DNA of 6,194 bases from positions 1 through 6,194 of the forward strand of contig JANXVQ010000713.1 in the NCBI GenBank assembly GCA_025351545.1. The letters run 5' to 3'. The first letter of the stretch is position 1; each line of letters opens with the position of its first letter. This stretch comes from Spirosoma sp. GTDB lineage: Bacteria > Bacteroidota > Bacteroidia > Cytophagales > Spirosomataceae. Of this stretch, positions 1 through 6,194 are shown one piece after another. A program made the position numbers and the translations under genes. The notes beneath the pieces are model-generated. The model did not search any database. It was given only the letters and a program-made list of their open reading frames with translations, and was not told the DNA's origin.

Positions 1-1278
1 ACAAAGGCCAAATCGGCGGGGGGTATTCACCAGTTAGAAGTTCACCACGTGGAGCAATGGCTGCTGCCTCAACCGTTCGGACACTTGTGCGAACAATTAA
101 GCGAACGCGGTTATTCGTTTGATTACGTCTCCGATGAATTACTCAACATGCTGACTGCCAGCAGACAAGGCGTGCGTAGTGTTAGCGGAGCAACTTATCA
201 GGTGATTCTGGTGCCGCGAACTACATACATACCGGAAGCCTCGCTACGGCAGTTAGCGAAATTAGCCCAACAAGGTGCCCGGATTGTATTCGACGGTCAG
301 TTACCACAACAAGCAGCGGGATTTTATAACCACCAGGCCCGGTCGGCAGACGTGCAGCAACTTGGAAAAACGCTCCAGAAACTGCCTACCGTAACGGTTA
401 GTAAAGATGTATTCGGGACGATGAATCAGTTGGGAACTCGGGTGGAATCCTGGGTAAGCAAAGGCCTTTCCTTTATTCGTAAGCGCAGAGCCGATACCAC
501 GCAATATTTTATCACAAATCTTAGCAACCAATTTCATCAGAATTGGATTACGCTCTCTGCAACAGGAAAGGTAATTTGTTATAACCCGCTAACAAACCAG
601 AGTCAACTGCTACCCGTTCGAAAAGGTAAAAAAGGACTAACCGAGGTGTTTTTACGAATAGATCCCGGTCAGTCCTATTTTGTAAATGTAAGCCCCGGAA
701 CGCCAGTTTATTTAGACGCGGTCGATCAAAAACGGGTAGTAGATAACGACAAGGTTAAGCCAATTATCCTGCGAAATTCCTGGCAGATTCAGTTTATTGC
801 CCGGCGCCCGGCTCAGGGAAACCCCGTACGAAACACGTCTGCAACAATGCCAAACCTTGTCTCTTGGACAACCCTATCGGATTCGGCGAGTTATTTTTCC
901 GGCACAGCCCGCTATGTAACTACTTTTGATTTGCCCACAAACACAACGGCATCTGCGTATAACATTGACCTTGGCGACGTACGGGAAGTGGCGGAAGTAA
1001 GGCTTAACGGTCAACCATTAGGTACGGCCTGGTGCATCCCTTTCCGGCTATCAATTCCAGCTAACCGTTTGAAAACAAGCGGCAATCAATTAGAAATTGA
1101 GGTAACAAACCTGTCGGCCAATTACATGCGGCTCTACGACCGGCGGAATCCCGGCTGGAAGAAATTTTACGATATTAACATTGTGGACATTCGTTACAAA
1201 CCTTTCGACGCCAGCCATTGGGACGCTATGCCTTCTGGTCTGCTCGGCCCTATAACGTTGACGCCGGTAGGTCAATAG
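1..1278 (+). CDS. C-terminal part of a GH106-like glycoside hydrolase (probable alpha-L-rhamnosidase), 5' end outside the window
   Basis: The reading frame is open from base 1 to the TAG at 1276-1278, so the gene enters from the left and only its last 425 codons are seen; a GTG at 49 is internal, not a start. Numbering residues from base 1, about 27-105 look like an alpha/beta GATase-like segment (GYSFDYVSDELL, then YQVILVPRTTY and GARIVFDGQ). A beta-rich linker follows. About 285-425 form a galactose-binding-like jelly roll of the type found at the end of large family 2/106 enzymes: SGTARY at 300-305, DLGDVREVAEVRLNGQPLGTAW from D323, LEIEVTNLSANYMR, and the closing PSGLLGP at 411-417. In this family such enzymes are normally exported and remove terminal rhamnose from plant or microbial polysaccharides. 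The catalytic domain and any signal peptide are not visible, so the substrate is inferred. The Sde182-type remnant downstream fits a polysaccharide-utilisation setting. Confidence 0.8.
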   Translation, partial: TKAKSAGGIHQLEVHHVEQWLLPQPFGHLCEQLSERGYSFDYVSDELLNMLTASRQGVRSVSGATYQVILVPRTTYIPEASLRQLAKLAQQGARIVFDGQLPQQAAGFYNHQARSADVQQLGKTLQKLPTVTVSKDVFGTMNQLGTRVESWVSKGLSFIRKRRADTTQYFITNLSNQFHQNWITLSATGKVICYNPLTNQSQLLPVRKGKKGLTEVFLRIDPGQSYFVNVSPGTPVYLDAVDQKRVVDNDKVKPIILRNSWQIQFIARRPAQGNPVRNTSATMPNLVSWTTLSDSASYFSGTARYVTTFDLPTNTTASAYNIDLGDVREVAEVRLNGQPLGTAWCIPFRLSIPANRLKTSGNQLEIEVTNLSANYMRLYDRRNPGWKKFYDINIVDIRYKPFDASHWDAMPSGLLGPITLTPVGQ

Positions 1279-1296
1279 ACATTAACAGCGTCTATT
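1274..1296. repeat. Short inverted repeat over the stop codon of the glycoside hydrolase gene
   Basis: AATAGAC (1274-1280) and GTCTATT (1290-1296) are perfect 7-bp arms around a 9-base loop, and the left arm contains the TAG stop codon. The stem is AT-rich and is followed by TTTCACC rather than a run of T, so it would be at best a weak terminator. It abuts the direct repeats that begin at 1295. A chance match cannot be excluded. Confidence 0.3.
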
Positions 1297-1336
1297 TCAC
1301 CCCTACATTCTGGTTTTTGACCCCTATTTCGGTTTA
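1295..1336. promoter_or_regulatory. Two adjoining 21-bp direct repeats, candidate operator
   Basis: TTTCACCCCTA (1295-1305) recurs as TTTGACCCCTA (1316-1326), 10 of 11 bases identical and exactly 21 bp apart. The similarity continues on the right if small gaps are allowed: CATTCTGGTTT after the first copy and TTTCGGTTT after the second. Two direct half-sites 21 bp apart lie on the same DNA face, the arrangement known for AraC-type regulators. In Bacteroidota, hybrid two-component sensors with AraC-type output domains control polysaccharide-utilisation genes, so such a regulator is a reasonable guess. The repeats lie 57 bp upstream of the ATG of the Sde182-type remnant, in a position suited to activation. 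The regulator itself is not in the window. Confidence 0.45.
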
Positions 1337-1360
1337 CCCGACGCGTAAAATTTCATGTTA

Positions 1361-1368
1361 TAACTTCG
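1361..1368 (+). promoter_or_regulatory. Possible Bacteroidota -7 element
   Basis: TAACTTCG differs by one base from the Bacteroidota -7 consensus TAnnTTTG and lies 25 bp before the ATG at 1394. No TTTG element is found at the usual 19-21 bp spacing; the nearest, TTTA at 1333-1336, is 24 bp away. A weak -33 box would suit an activator-dependent promoter served by the repeats just upstream, but this is a weak match. Confidence 0.22.
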
Positions 1369-1393
1369 CTTTCCTTAAAAGCCAGTCCTGCCT

Positions 1394-1769
1394 ATGAAAT
1401 CCTATTCAGTAATAGCTGTTTTTTTGCTGTTCTTTACGTCTTCCCTCTCTTCCCAATTACTGGCTCAGATAAATTCGCAGGTCAAATCGGCCAAACCACG
1501 CACAATTGTCACTACAGATGGTGAGGTTGACGATGTCGATACGTTTATCAGGATGTTATACAATGAGTTACCCATGGTGGCAATATGAAGAGGCTGACAC
1601 TTATGAAGGAAAAGTAGTTATTCAAAACGCTGATAGACAAAAGGCGTCATTTGCGGTCCCCAAAGACGCATCCGTTGGCAAAACCATTCATATCATTTTG
1701 GAAGTAACTGATTCAGGAACACCCCAGCTATCCCGATACCGGCGTGTTATTTGCCGACTTACAGAATGA
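1394..1769 (+). pseudogene. Remnant of an Sde182-type (DUF1593) nucleoside hydrolase-like secreted protein with a large internal deletion and frameshift
   Basis: The first reading frame (1394-1588) gives a lipid-like signal peptide (MKSYSVIAVFLLFF to LLAQ, residues 1-25) and then PRTIVTTDGEVDDVDTFIRML, the start of the Sde182 nucleoside hydrolase-like domain; D42, D46 and D47 correspond to the metal-binding aspartates. It stops at 1586-1588. From about 1563, in the +1-shifted frame, the sequence reads SYPWWQYEEADTY and then KASFAVPKDASVGKTIHIILEVTDSGTP, the cadherin-like C-terminal end of the same family, ending at the TGA at 1767-1769. The two family ends meet between about 1559 and 1566. 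Intact members are several hundred residues long, so I infer that roughly 1 kb of coding sequence is gone. The joined product has neither a complete hydrolase fold nor a common frame and should be non-functional. No Shine-Dalgarno sequence precedes the ATG. An assembly error collapsing the gene is the main alternative. Confidence 0.82.
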
Positions 1770-1786
1770 GTTTTGAGTTCTAAATT

Positions 1787-3874
1787 TTATCCTTTCATAA
1801 ATCGTACTAACCCGGTTTCAATCAGCAGAAACGCCAGCGCAGCCAGCAGAAAGTATTTCCACAAACTTTTACCCAGGTTTTCCTGCTCCAAAACCTGCAC
1901 AAAATCGCCGTCCTGAATACTGTCAAATACTTCTACGTTCGATTGGTTCGAGAAGGATTTACGCAGTTCGTCAGCCGAATAAAAATTCATGGCTGACTCC
2001 TGGTTACCGTGATTAAAAGCCAACAAACGTTCTATTTTGCCGTTTAACTGAAGCTCGTAGTATCCTGCTTCAACCTCCTGACCAGCAGCCAGTTCATTAC
2101 TTTTTGGCATTTCCAGAAGGAGCTGATTGCCAACGATGCGCTGTACCGGAATGATTTCTAATTTATCATGCTTCAGTTTATAGATCGCCCGTTCGGAGGG
2201 GTTACTCACAGGAATTGTTACCAGATTGTCATCAAACGAGTAAGCCGTCCGTTGCGCCCGAACGCTTAGAGCCGCCATTTTATACATGACCGGAACAAAC
2301 AAGGCGTGTTCAGCCAAATTACCGTAGGCTGATGCAAGAGGACTGGCCAGCAAATACACACTGCCGCCTGCACTCACCTTTGACTGCGTTAACAATGGGT
2401 TCCCATCACGCAAACTCAGCAACCGCTCGCCTGAATTCCACCGCCAGACGGGAGCAGATGTTGGCATATTGAGTGGTTCTGATTGATAGCTTTGCTGAAA
2501 CACATCGCGAAAGAAAGGGTTACGCCGGTCGGGATCAGCAACAGGCAATGACGTTGGCACAACACCCGTCGTTGTACTAACCTGCACACTACCAATGCCT
2601 AACGTTCGCAAAAAAGGGCCATACGAACTAATACTCGGATTTGCCGGTGGAATAATGGCTAGACTCCCCCCCTGCTGAACAAACCTTTCCAATTCAGTAC
2701 GTAATGCACCATTTACATCAGAAACGCCTTCCAGCACGACTAAATCCGTTTCTTTCAACTGCCCAACATCAAAATTCTGGACGCTGAAACTACGTCTGAC
2801 AAACAGACTATCATTGGCGTAAACGGCATTTACATAATCTCTTGCCCGCTCAGATGGAGCCTCTTTTTGTTCGTACAAATGCAATACACGCACCGCCGGT
2901 GATGCTTCAATAACGAAAAAATACTGATTGTCGAATGTAATCGGGTAATCTTCAAACACGATTCGACCCCGATGGTATCCTTTTGAGGTTACGTTGAAAT
3001 TAAGCGAAACGGTTGCCGAACCATCAGGCGCCAGCGTAGCCGAAGCAGTCGATGTCTGCGTATCATCTAAATACAAACGGATCGGCAGATTTTTTACACT
3101 CTCCCGGCCCGCGTTATTCAGCTTGACATTCAAGCTATTATTCTGCATTTCGCGAATAAACGGCGTACTGAGCCAAACCGAATCGACATATACATTTTTG
3201 GTTGCCTGCGCATCCATCGGCACGATAAACAGTCTATCGGTCGTATCAATTTTCAGCCGTGACAAGTCGCCGGCTGTGCTTTTTTGAAAATCGGAAAACC
3301 AGAACAGTTGATTGCGCCCGCCTGGATTCAGTGAACTCAGCAAGTTTCGTTGCCGACGATAAACCGTTTCGAGCGTGCGGGGTGTATGGGCAAAACGGAT
3401 GGATGTCACACGATCACGGACTGCTTCGACCGTTCCGGCTTGCTGTTCTGCCGTCGAGAAATCGTTGGTTAGTAATTGAAGTGAAGTCGCATTGCGAAAC
3501 AGCGTCAACAATTCATCTAATTTGCTAGTGGCAATATCGAGGTAACGTTTTGTATTTCGCTCGTTTTGCATACTAAACGAGTTATCGACATATAAACTCG
3601 TAACGCCCTGCCGCGACAAGCCAAGCTTATTTTTACTTGGGATGAACGGTTGGGCAAACGCCAGCACCAGACAAGCCACAAATAAGCAGCGACATGCCAG
3701 AATGATCCAGTGTTTTAATCGCCGAAACGATTTGGTCTCCGTCTGAACCGTCCGTAACAAGGCAACATTGGTAAAAAATACCCGCCGTGTTCGTCGAAAA
3801 TTAAATAGGTGAATGGCAATCGGAATCGAAAGTGCCAGCAAACCAAATAGAAAAGAAGGATAGAGGAAATTCAT
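1787..3874 (-). CDS. BatA-domain membrane protein with VWA-like and GATase-like regions
   Basis: This 695-residue protein begins with the BatA (aerotolerance regulator N-terminal) domain: a membrane segment at about 5-24 (PSFLFGLLALSIPIAIHLFNF), a basic stretch RRTRR at 27-31, and a second membrane segment at about 55-78 ending in AQPFIPS. A VWA-like region follows, with a MIDAS-type DNSFS (D97, S99, S101) and a later FSDF (D195) that may supply another metal ligand. About 230-320 is beta-rich and Ig-like. About 328-440 resembles a glutamine amidotransferase-like fold (AVRVLHLYEQKEAP, DLVVLEGVSD, FVQQGGSLAIIPP) with no evident catalytic Cys. A single membrane helix at about 672-690 precedes the short basic tail RFMKG. 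The bulk is therefore predicted to lie in the periplasm, tethered at both ends. It is not BatA or BatB proper, which are about half as long; the precise role of this Bacteroidota family is unknown to me. The ATG at 3872-3874 gives the complete BatA domain; upstream is AT-rich with no Shine-Dalgarno sequence. Confidence 0.88.
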   Translation of the reverse strand: MNFLYPSFLFGLLALSIPIAIHLFNFRRTRRVFFTNVALLRTVQTETKSFRRLKHWIILACRCLFVACLVLAFAQPFIPSKNKLGLSRQGVTSLYVDNSFSMQNERNTKRYLDIATSKLDELLTLFRNATSLQLLTNDFSTAEQQAGTVEAVRDRVTSIRFAHTPRTLETVYRRQRNLLSSLNPGGRNQLFWFSDFQKSTAGDLSRLKIDTTDRLFIVPMDAQATKNVYVDSVWLSTPFIREMQNNSLNVKLNNAGRESVKNLPIRLYLDDTQTSTASATLAPDGSATVSLNFNVTSKGYHRGRIVFEDYPITFDNQYFFVIEASPAVRVLHLYEQKEAPSERARDYVNAVYANDSLFVRRSFSVQNFDVGQLKETDLVVLEGVSDVNGALRTELERFVQQGGSLAIIPPANPSISSYGPFLRTLGIGSVQVSTTTGVVPTSLPVADPDRRNPFFRDVFQQSYQSEPLNMPTSAPVWRWNSGERLLSLRDGNPLLTQSKVSAGGSVYLLASPLASAYGNLAEHALFVPVMYKMAALSVRAQRTAYSFDDNLVTIPVSNPSERAIYKLKHDKLEIIPVQRIVGNQLLLEMPKSNELAAGQEVEAGYYELQLNGKIERLLAFNHGNQESAMNFYSADELRKSFSNQSNVEVFDSIQDGDFVQVLEQENLGKSLWKYFLLAALAFLLIETGLVRFMKG

Positions 3875-3948
3875 TCAGGGTATTTTCGGCAAACAAGCTT
3901 TTCTTATTAACGACCGGGAGTAGGCCTTTTGTTTCTTTAGCACCTAAG
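3875..3948 (-). other. Gap between the phosphoesterase and BatA-domain genes
   Basis: This 74-bp stretch holds no hairpin with a T-run and no good match to TAnnTTTG on the coding strand. The lack of a terminator is compatible with read-through from the phosphoesterase gene into the BatA-domain gene, but does not prove an operon. Confidence 0.4.
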
Positions 3949-4650
3949 TTAGTCAGGGATTACGACTTCATAAAATGCCGTTTTAGTTTGTAACACATCC
4001 GTATAGGTAATTGAACTCCTTTTATCACCCATTGTGGTGAAGTCCACAACGGGAGTATGACCAACCACCTGCCGAAAACCAGTTAAAAAGTCGATGCTTG
4101 TTTCAGTGCGGTCAGCCCAAACTGGCCCCCCGAATGCATCAAAACCTCCTCGTTTGGGGCCAATGTCAAACAGCAGATCACGATAATATACTGACTGATG
4201 AATCTCGTTCAATAATCCGGCCAGATTGTAATCAGACGTGAGTTTGAGCGAATCATTCCCGGTTTTTACCAGAAGACGTGTCAACCATTTGTTCGTTATA
4301 CCCGCATGTGTAAACAGATAATTTCTTTGCTGATACGCGATCTGAAACAGATCGGCATACTTGGAAAACAGTGAACTCAATTTAGGCTGTGCCAATTGGC
4401 GAAACCTCGAACAGCGGTAATACGGGAAATGCACATACTGTGCATCATGATTGCCAATAAGCAGTACAAACTTATCTGGTTGCCGGATTTTTAGCTGGAT
4501 AATCCGTACAAGATTAATATAAATCGTCTCGTCATCAAAAACATGGCTGTCTGTATAATCTCCGAGAAAAACGACACGATCACAGCACTCAAAATTTGCT
4601 TCATCCCAAACAGTTCGTCCGTGTAGGTCGCTGATAGTAAGAAGTTTCAT
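3949..4650 (-). CDS. Calcineurin-like metallophosphoesterase (PPP-like)
   Basis: The 233-residue protein carries the full set of metal-binding motifs of the calcineurin-like phosphoesterase fold in order: SDLHG (D8, H10), GDYTD (D31), GNHD (N67, H68), THAG (H115) and GHTP (H198). These ligands hold a dinuclear metal centre that hydrolyses phosphoesters. The spacing and the HAG and GHTP motifs resemble the PPP group (protein phosphatases and ApaH/PrpE-like enzymes), but the Arg of the PPP signature GDxVDRG is absent; here the segment reads GDYTDSHVFDD. The substrate could be a phosphoprotein, a dinucleotide polyphosphate or another phosphoester, and cannot be told from sequence. No signal peptide or membrane segment is present, so it should be cytoplasmic. 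The ATG at 4648-4650 directly precedes the first core strand (KLLTISDLHG), which supports this start; no Shine-Dalgarno sequence is seen. It follows the infB terminator and lies 74 bp before the BatA-domain gene in the same direction, so the two may share a transcript. Confidence 0.88.
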   Translation of the reverse strand: MKLLTISDLHGRTVWDEANFECCDRVVFLGDYTDSHVFDDETIYINLVRIIQLKIRQPDKFVLLIGNHDAQYVHFPYYRCSRFRQLAQPKLSSLFSKYADLFQIAYQQRNYLFTHAGITNKWLTRLLVKTGNDSLKLTSDYNLAGLLNEIHQSVYYRDLLFDIGPKRGGFDAFGGPVWADRTETSIDFLTGFRQVVGHTPVVDFTTMGDKRSSITYTDVLQTKTAFYEVVIPD

Positions 4651-4677
4651 AAGGCGAGAGTCTACTTAATAAGTCAC

Positions 4678-4714
4678 AAAAAAGCCCCAATTGAACTACT
4701 CAGTTGGGGCTTTT
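4678..4714 (-). terminator. Intrinsic terminator of infB
   Basis: AAAAGCCCCAA (4680-4690) pairs perfectly with TTGGGGCTTTT (4704-4714). The stem can extend through 4691-4693 with 4701-4703 (one G-T pair), leaving the 7-base loop AACTACT. Read on the - strand the GC-rich stem is followed by six T (complement of 4678-4683), the standard rho-independent form, and it starts 18 bp past the infB stop codon. The + strand copy also ends in TTTT, so it could work weakly in both directions. Confidence 0.9.
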
Positions 4715-4732
4715 ACAGAACCTATAACACCA

Positions 4733-6194
4733 TTAGAGTGTACGTTTCACTTCTTTAAACTCGAAGCTTTCAATTACATCGCCAACTTCAATGTCATTAA
4801 AGTTTTTGATGCTCAAGCCACATTCGTAGCCAAACTTCACTTCACTGACATCTTCTTTGAAGCGTTTCAGCGCACTGATTTCGCCCGTATGAACCACGAT
4901 GAAGTCGCGGATAATACGGATTTTATTGCTCCGTTTAATATTACCTTCCGTTACGTAGCAACCCGCTACCGTACCTATCTTACTAATTTTGAAGACATCA
5001 CGTACTTCAATGTTACCAACGATAATTTCTTCTACAGTCGGCGCTAACAGCCCTTCCATAGCGTCTTTTACTTCATTGATAGCGTCGTAGATAATCGAGT
5101 AGAGACGTATTTCAATCTGTTCCTGCTCGGCTAGTTTCCGTGCACTTGCCGATGGCCGTACCTGGAATCCAACAATAACAGCATCTGACGCTGACGCCAA
5201 CAGCACATCCGATTCGGAAATCTGTCCAACGGCTTTGTGAATGATATTCACCTGAACTTCTTCTGTCGAGAGTTGCAGGAGCGAATCAGAGAGCGCTTCT
5301 ACCGAACCGTCTACGTCACCTTTCACAATCACATTCAACTCTTTAAATGTGCCGATGGCTTTCCGTCGACCAATTTCTTCGAGCGTAATATGTTTGCGGG
5401 TACGCAATGTTTGCTCACGCAATAATTGCTCACGTTTATTCGCAATTTCGCGGGCTTCACGGTCTGTTTCCATCACGTTAAACTTATCACCCGCTTGTGG
5501 AGCACCCGGCAGACCAAGAATCTGAACTGGCTGTGATGGTCCAGCTTCTTTAATCCGTTCGCCCCGATCGTTTGTCATGGCCCGAATACGGCCATAGTGC
5601 GCGCCAACCAGCATGATATCACCCTGTTGGAGCGTACCGTTTTCAACCAATACGGTCGAAACATACCCACGGCCTTTGTCAAGTGAGGCTTCAATAACGG
5701 TACCCAATGCCCGACGAGTCGGATTGGCTTTCAGTTCGAGCAGTTCAGCTTCGAGCAATACTTTTTCGAGCAATTCATCGACACCCAATCCAGATTTCGA
5801 TGAGATTTCCTGCGTCTGGTATTTACCACCCCATTCTTCAACGAGCATGTTCATAGAGGCCAGCTCAGCCCGAATTTTCTCGGTATCAGCTCCTGCTTTG
5901 TCTACTTTCGAGAAAGCAAACACGATGGGTACACCCGCCACTTGTGCGTGGTTGATGGCTTCGCGCGTTTGCGGCATGATACTGTCATCGGCAGCAATGA
6001 CAATAATAACGACATCTGTTACTTTGGCACCCCGTGCCCGCATGGCCGTAAAGGCTTCGTGACCCGGTGTATCCAAGAACGTAATCATTCGATCATCGCT
6101 GGTTTTTACGCTATAAGCACCAATGTGCTGCGTAATACCACCCGCTTCTCCAGCCGCAACTTTCGCCCGACGGATATAGTCAAGTAACGACGTT
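4733..6194 (-). CDS. infB: Translation initiation factor IF-2, C-terminal 486 residues (5' end outside the window)
   Basis: IF-2 is the GTPase that binds initiator fMet-tRNA and promotes ribosomal subunit joining. The frame is open to the right edge; its first complete codon is at 6193-6191 and the protein starts with [12 protein letters not shown], just after the P-loop GK. The ATG at 6088 lies inside the G domain and is not the start. Counting from 6193: switch I/G2 [12 protein letters not shown] at 16-27, G3 DTPGHEAF at 41-48, G4 SKVD at 95-98, G5 SSK at 131-133; domain II about 160-245 with the highly conserved [16 protein letters not shown]; domain III about 275-380 ([27 protein letters not shown]); tRNA-binding C-terminal domain about 385-486, with [17 protein letters not shown] and GYECGL (C457). 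The TAA is at 4733-4735 and the terminator follows. The G4 motif has Ser in place of the usual Asn. The variable N-terminal half and any nusA/rimP neighbours lie to the right of the window. Confidence 0.97.
   Translation of the reverse strand, partial: TSLLDYIRRAKVAAGEAGGITQHIGAYSVKTSDDRMITFLDTPGHEAFTAMRARGAKVTDVVIIVIAADDSIMPQTREAINHAQVAGVPIVFAFSKVDKAGADTEKIRAELASMNMLVEEWGGKYQTQEISSKSGLGVDELLEKVLLEAELLELKANPTRRALGTVIEASLDKGRGYVSTVLVENGTLQQGDIMLVGAHYGRIRAMTNDRGERIKEAGPSQPVQILGLPGAPQAGDKFNVMETDREAREIANKREQLLREQTLRTRKHITLEEIGRRKAIGTFKELNVIVKGDVDGSVEALSDSLLQLSTEEVQVNIIHKAVGQISESDVLLASASDAVIVGFQVRPSASARKLAEQEQIEIRLYSIIYDAINEVKDAMEGLLAPTVEEIIVGNIEVRDVFKISKIGTVAGCYVTEGNIKRSNKIRIIRDFIVVHTGEISALKRFKEDVSEVKFGYECGLSIKNFNDIEVGDVIESFEFKEVKRTL

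Noticed and set aside
49..51. GTG as a start codon for the glycoside hydrolase
   Set aside because: The frame is open all the way to base 1 and the protein is plainly the end of a longer enzyme, so the true start is outside the window.
301..537. 78-residue - strand frame under the glycoside hydrolase
   Set aside because: It is antisense to a clear coding frame and has no motif of its own.
2994..3528. Two + strand open frames (2994-3287 and 3259-3528)
   Set aside because: Both are antisense to the BatA-domain gene, with no start context or family resemblance.
4338..4354. Perfect inverted repeat CGATCTG-AAA-CAGATCG
   Set aside because: It lies inside the phosphoesterase coding region (DLFQI), has no T-run, and 7-bp hairpins of this kind are expected a few times by chance in 6 kb.
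4651..4677. Separate promoter for the phosphoesterase gene
   Set aside because: The short AT-rich stretch between the terminator and the ATG has no acceptable match to TAnnTTTG on the - strand.
4691..5047. 118-residue open frame on the + strand
   Set aside because: It lies antisense to the well-conserved C-terminal domain of infB, begins inside the terminator stem-loop, and shows no recognisable motif; it is a shadow frame.
5613..6062. 149-residue open frame on the + strand, rich in Ser
   Set aside because: It is antisense to the G domain and domain II of infB, and its Ser-rich composition reflects the complement of infB codons.

Overview
The window looks like chromosomal DNA of a Bacteroidota bacterium, most likely a Cytophagales member of the Spirosoma type. 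This is inferred from protein character: an IF-2 C-terminal half of Bacteroidota type, a large BatA-domain membrane protein, a GH106-like rhamnosidase end, a remnant of an Sde182/DUF1593 protein, and start codons without clear Shine-Dalgarno sequences. No species can be fixed from sequence alone.

Left part (1-1769, + strand) is a carbohydrate-utilisation fringe. It opens with the last 425 codons of a GH106-like glycoside hydrolase whose catalytic part lies before the window. A 115-bp gap follows, holding a short inverted repeat over the stop codon and two adjoining 21-bp direct repeats built on TTT[C/G]ACCCCTA, which may be an operator. Next comes a wrecked Sde182-type gene: its signal peptide and DGEVDD motif are joined out of frame to the very end of the same family, with the middle missing.

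Right part (1787-6194, - strand) is housekeeping-like. Read in the direction of transcription it holds infB (3' part only, running in from the right edge), a strong hairpin terminator, a calcineurin-like metallophosphoesterase of 233 residues, and a 695-residue BatA-domain protein with an N-terminal membrane hairpin, a VWA-like MIDAS motif, a GATase-like segment and a C-terminal membrane anchor. The phosphoesterase and BatA-domain genes are 74 bp apart and could be co-transcribed; infB is separated from them by the terminator. The BatA-domain gene converges on the pseudogene with only 17 bp between them.

I see no tRNA, rRNA, CRISPR array, insertion sequence or phage gene, and no convincing new multi-gene system. 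The points most worth a second look are the deletion scar in the Sde182-type gene, the 21-bp tandem repeat in front of it, and the SKVD (instead of NKxD) G4 motif in IF-2.
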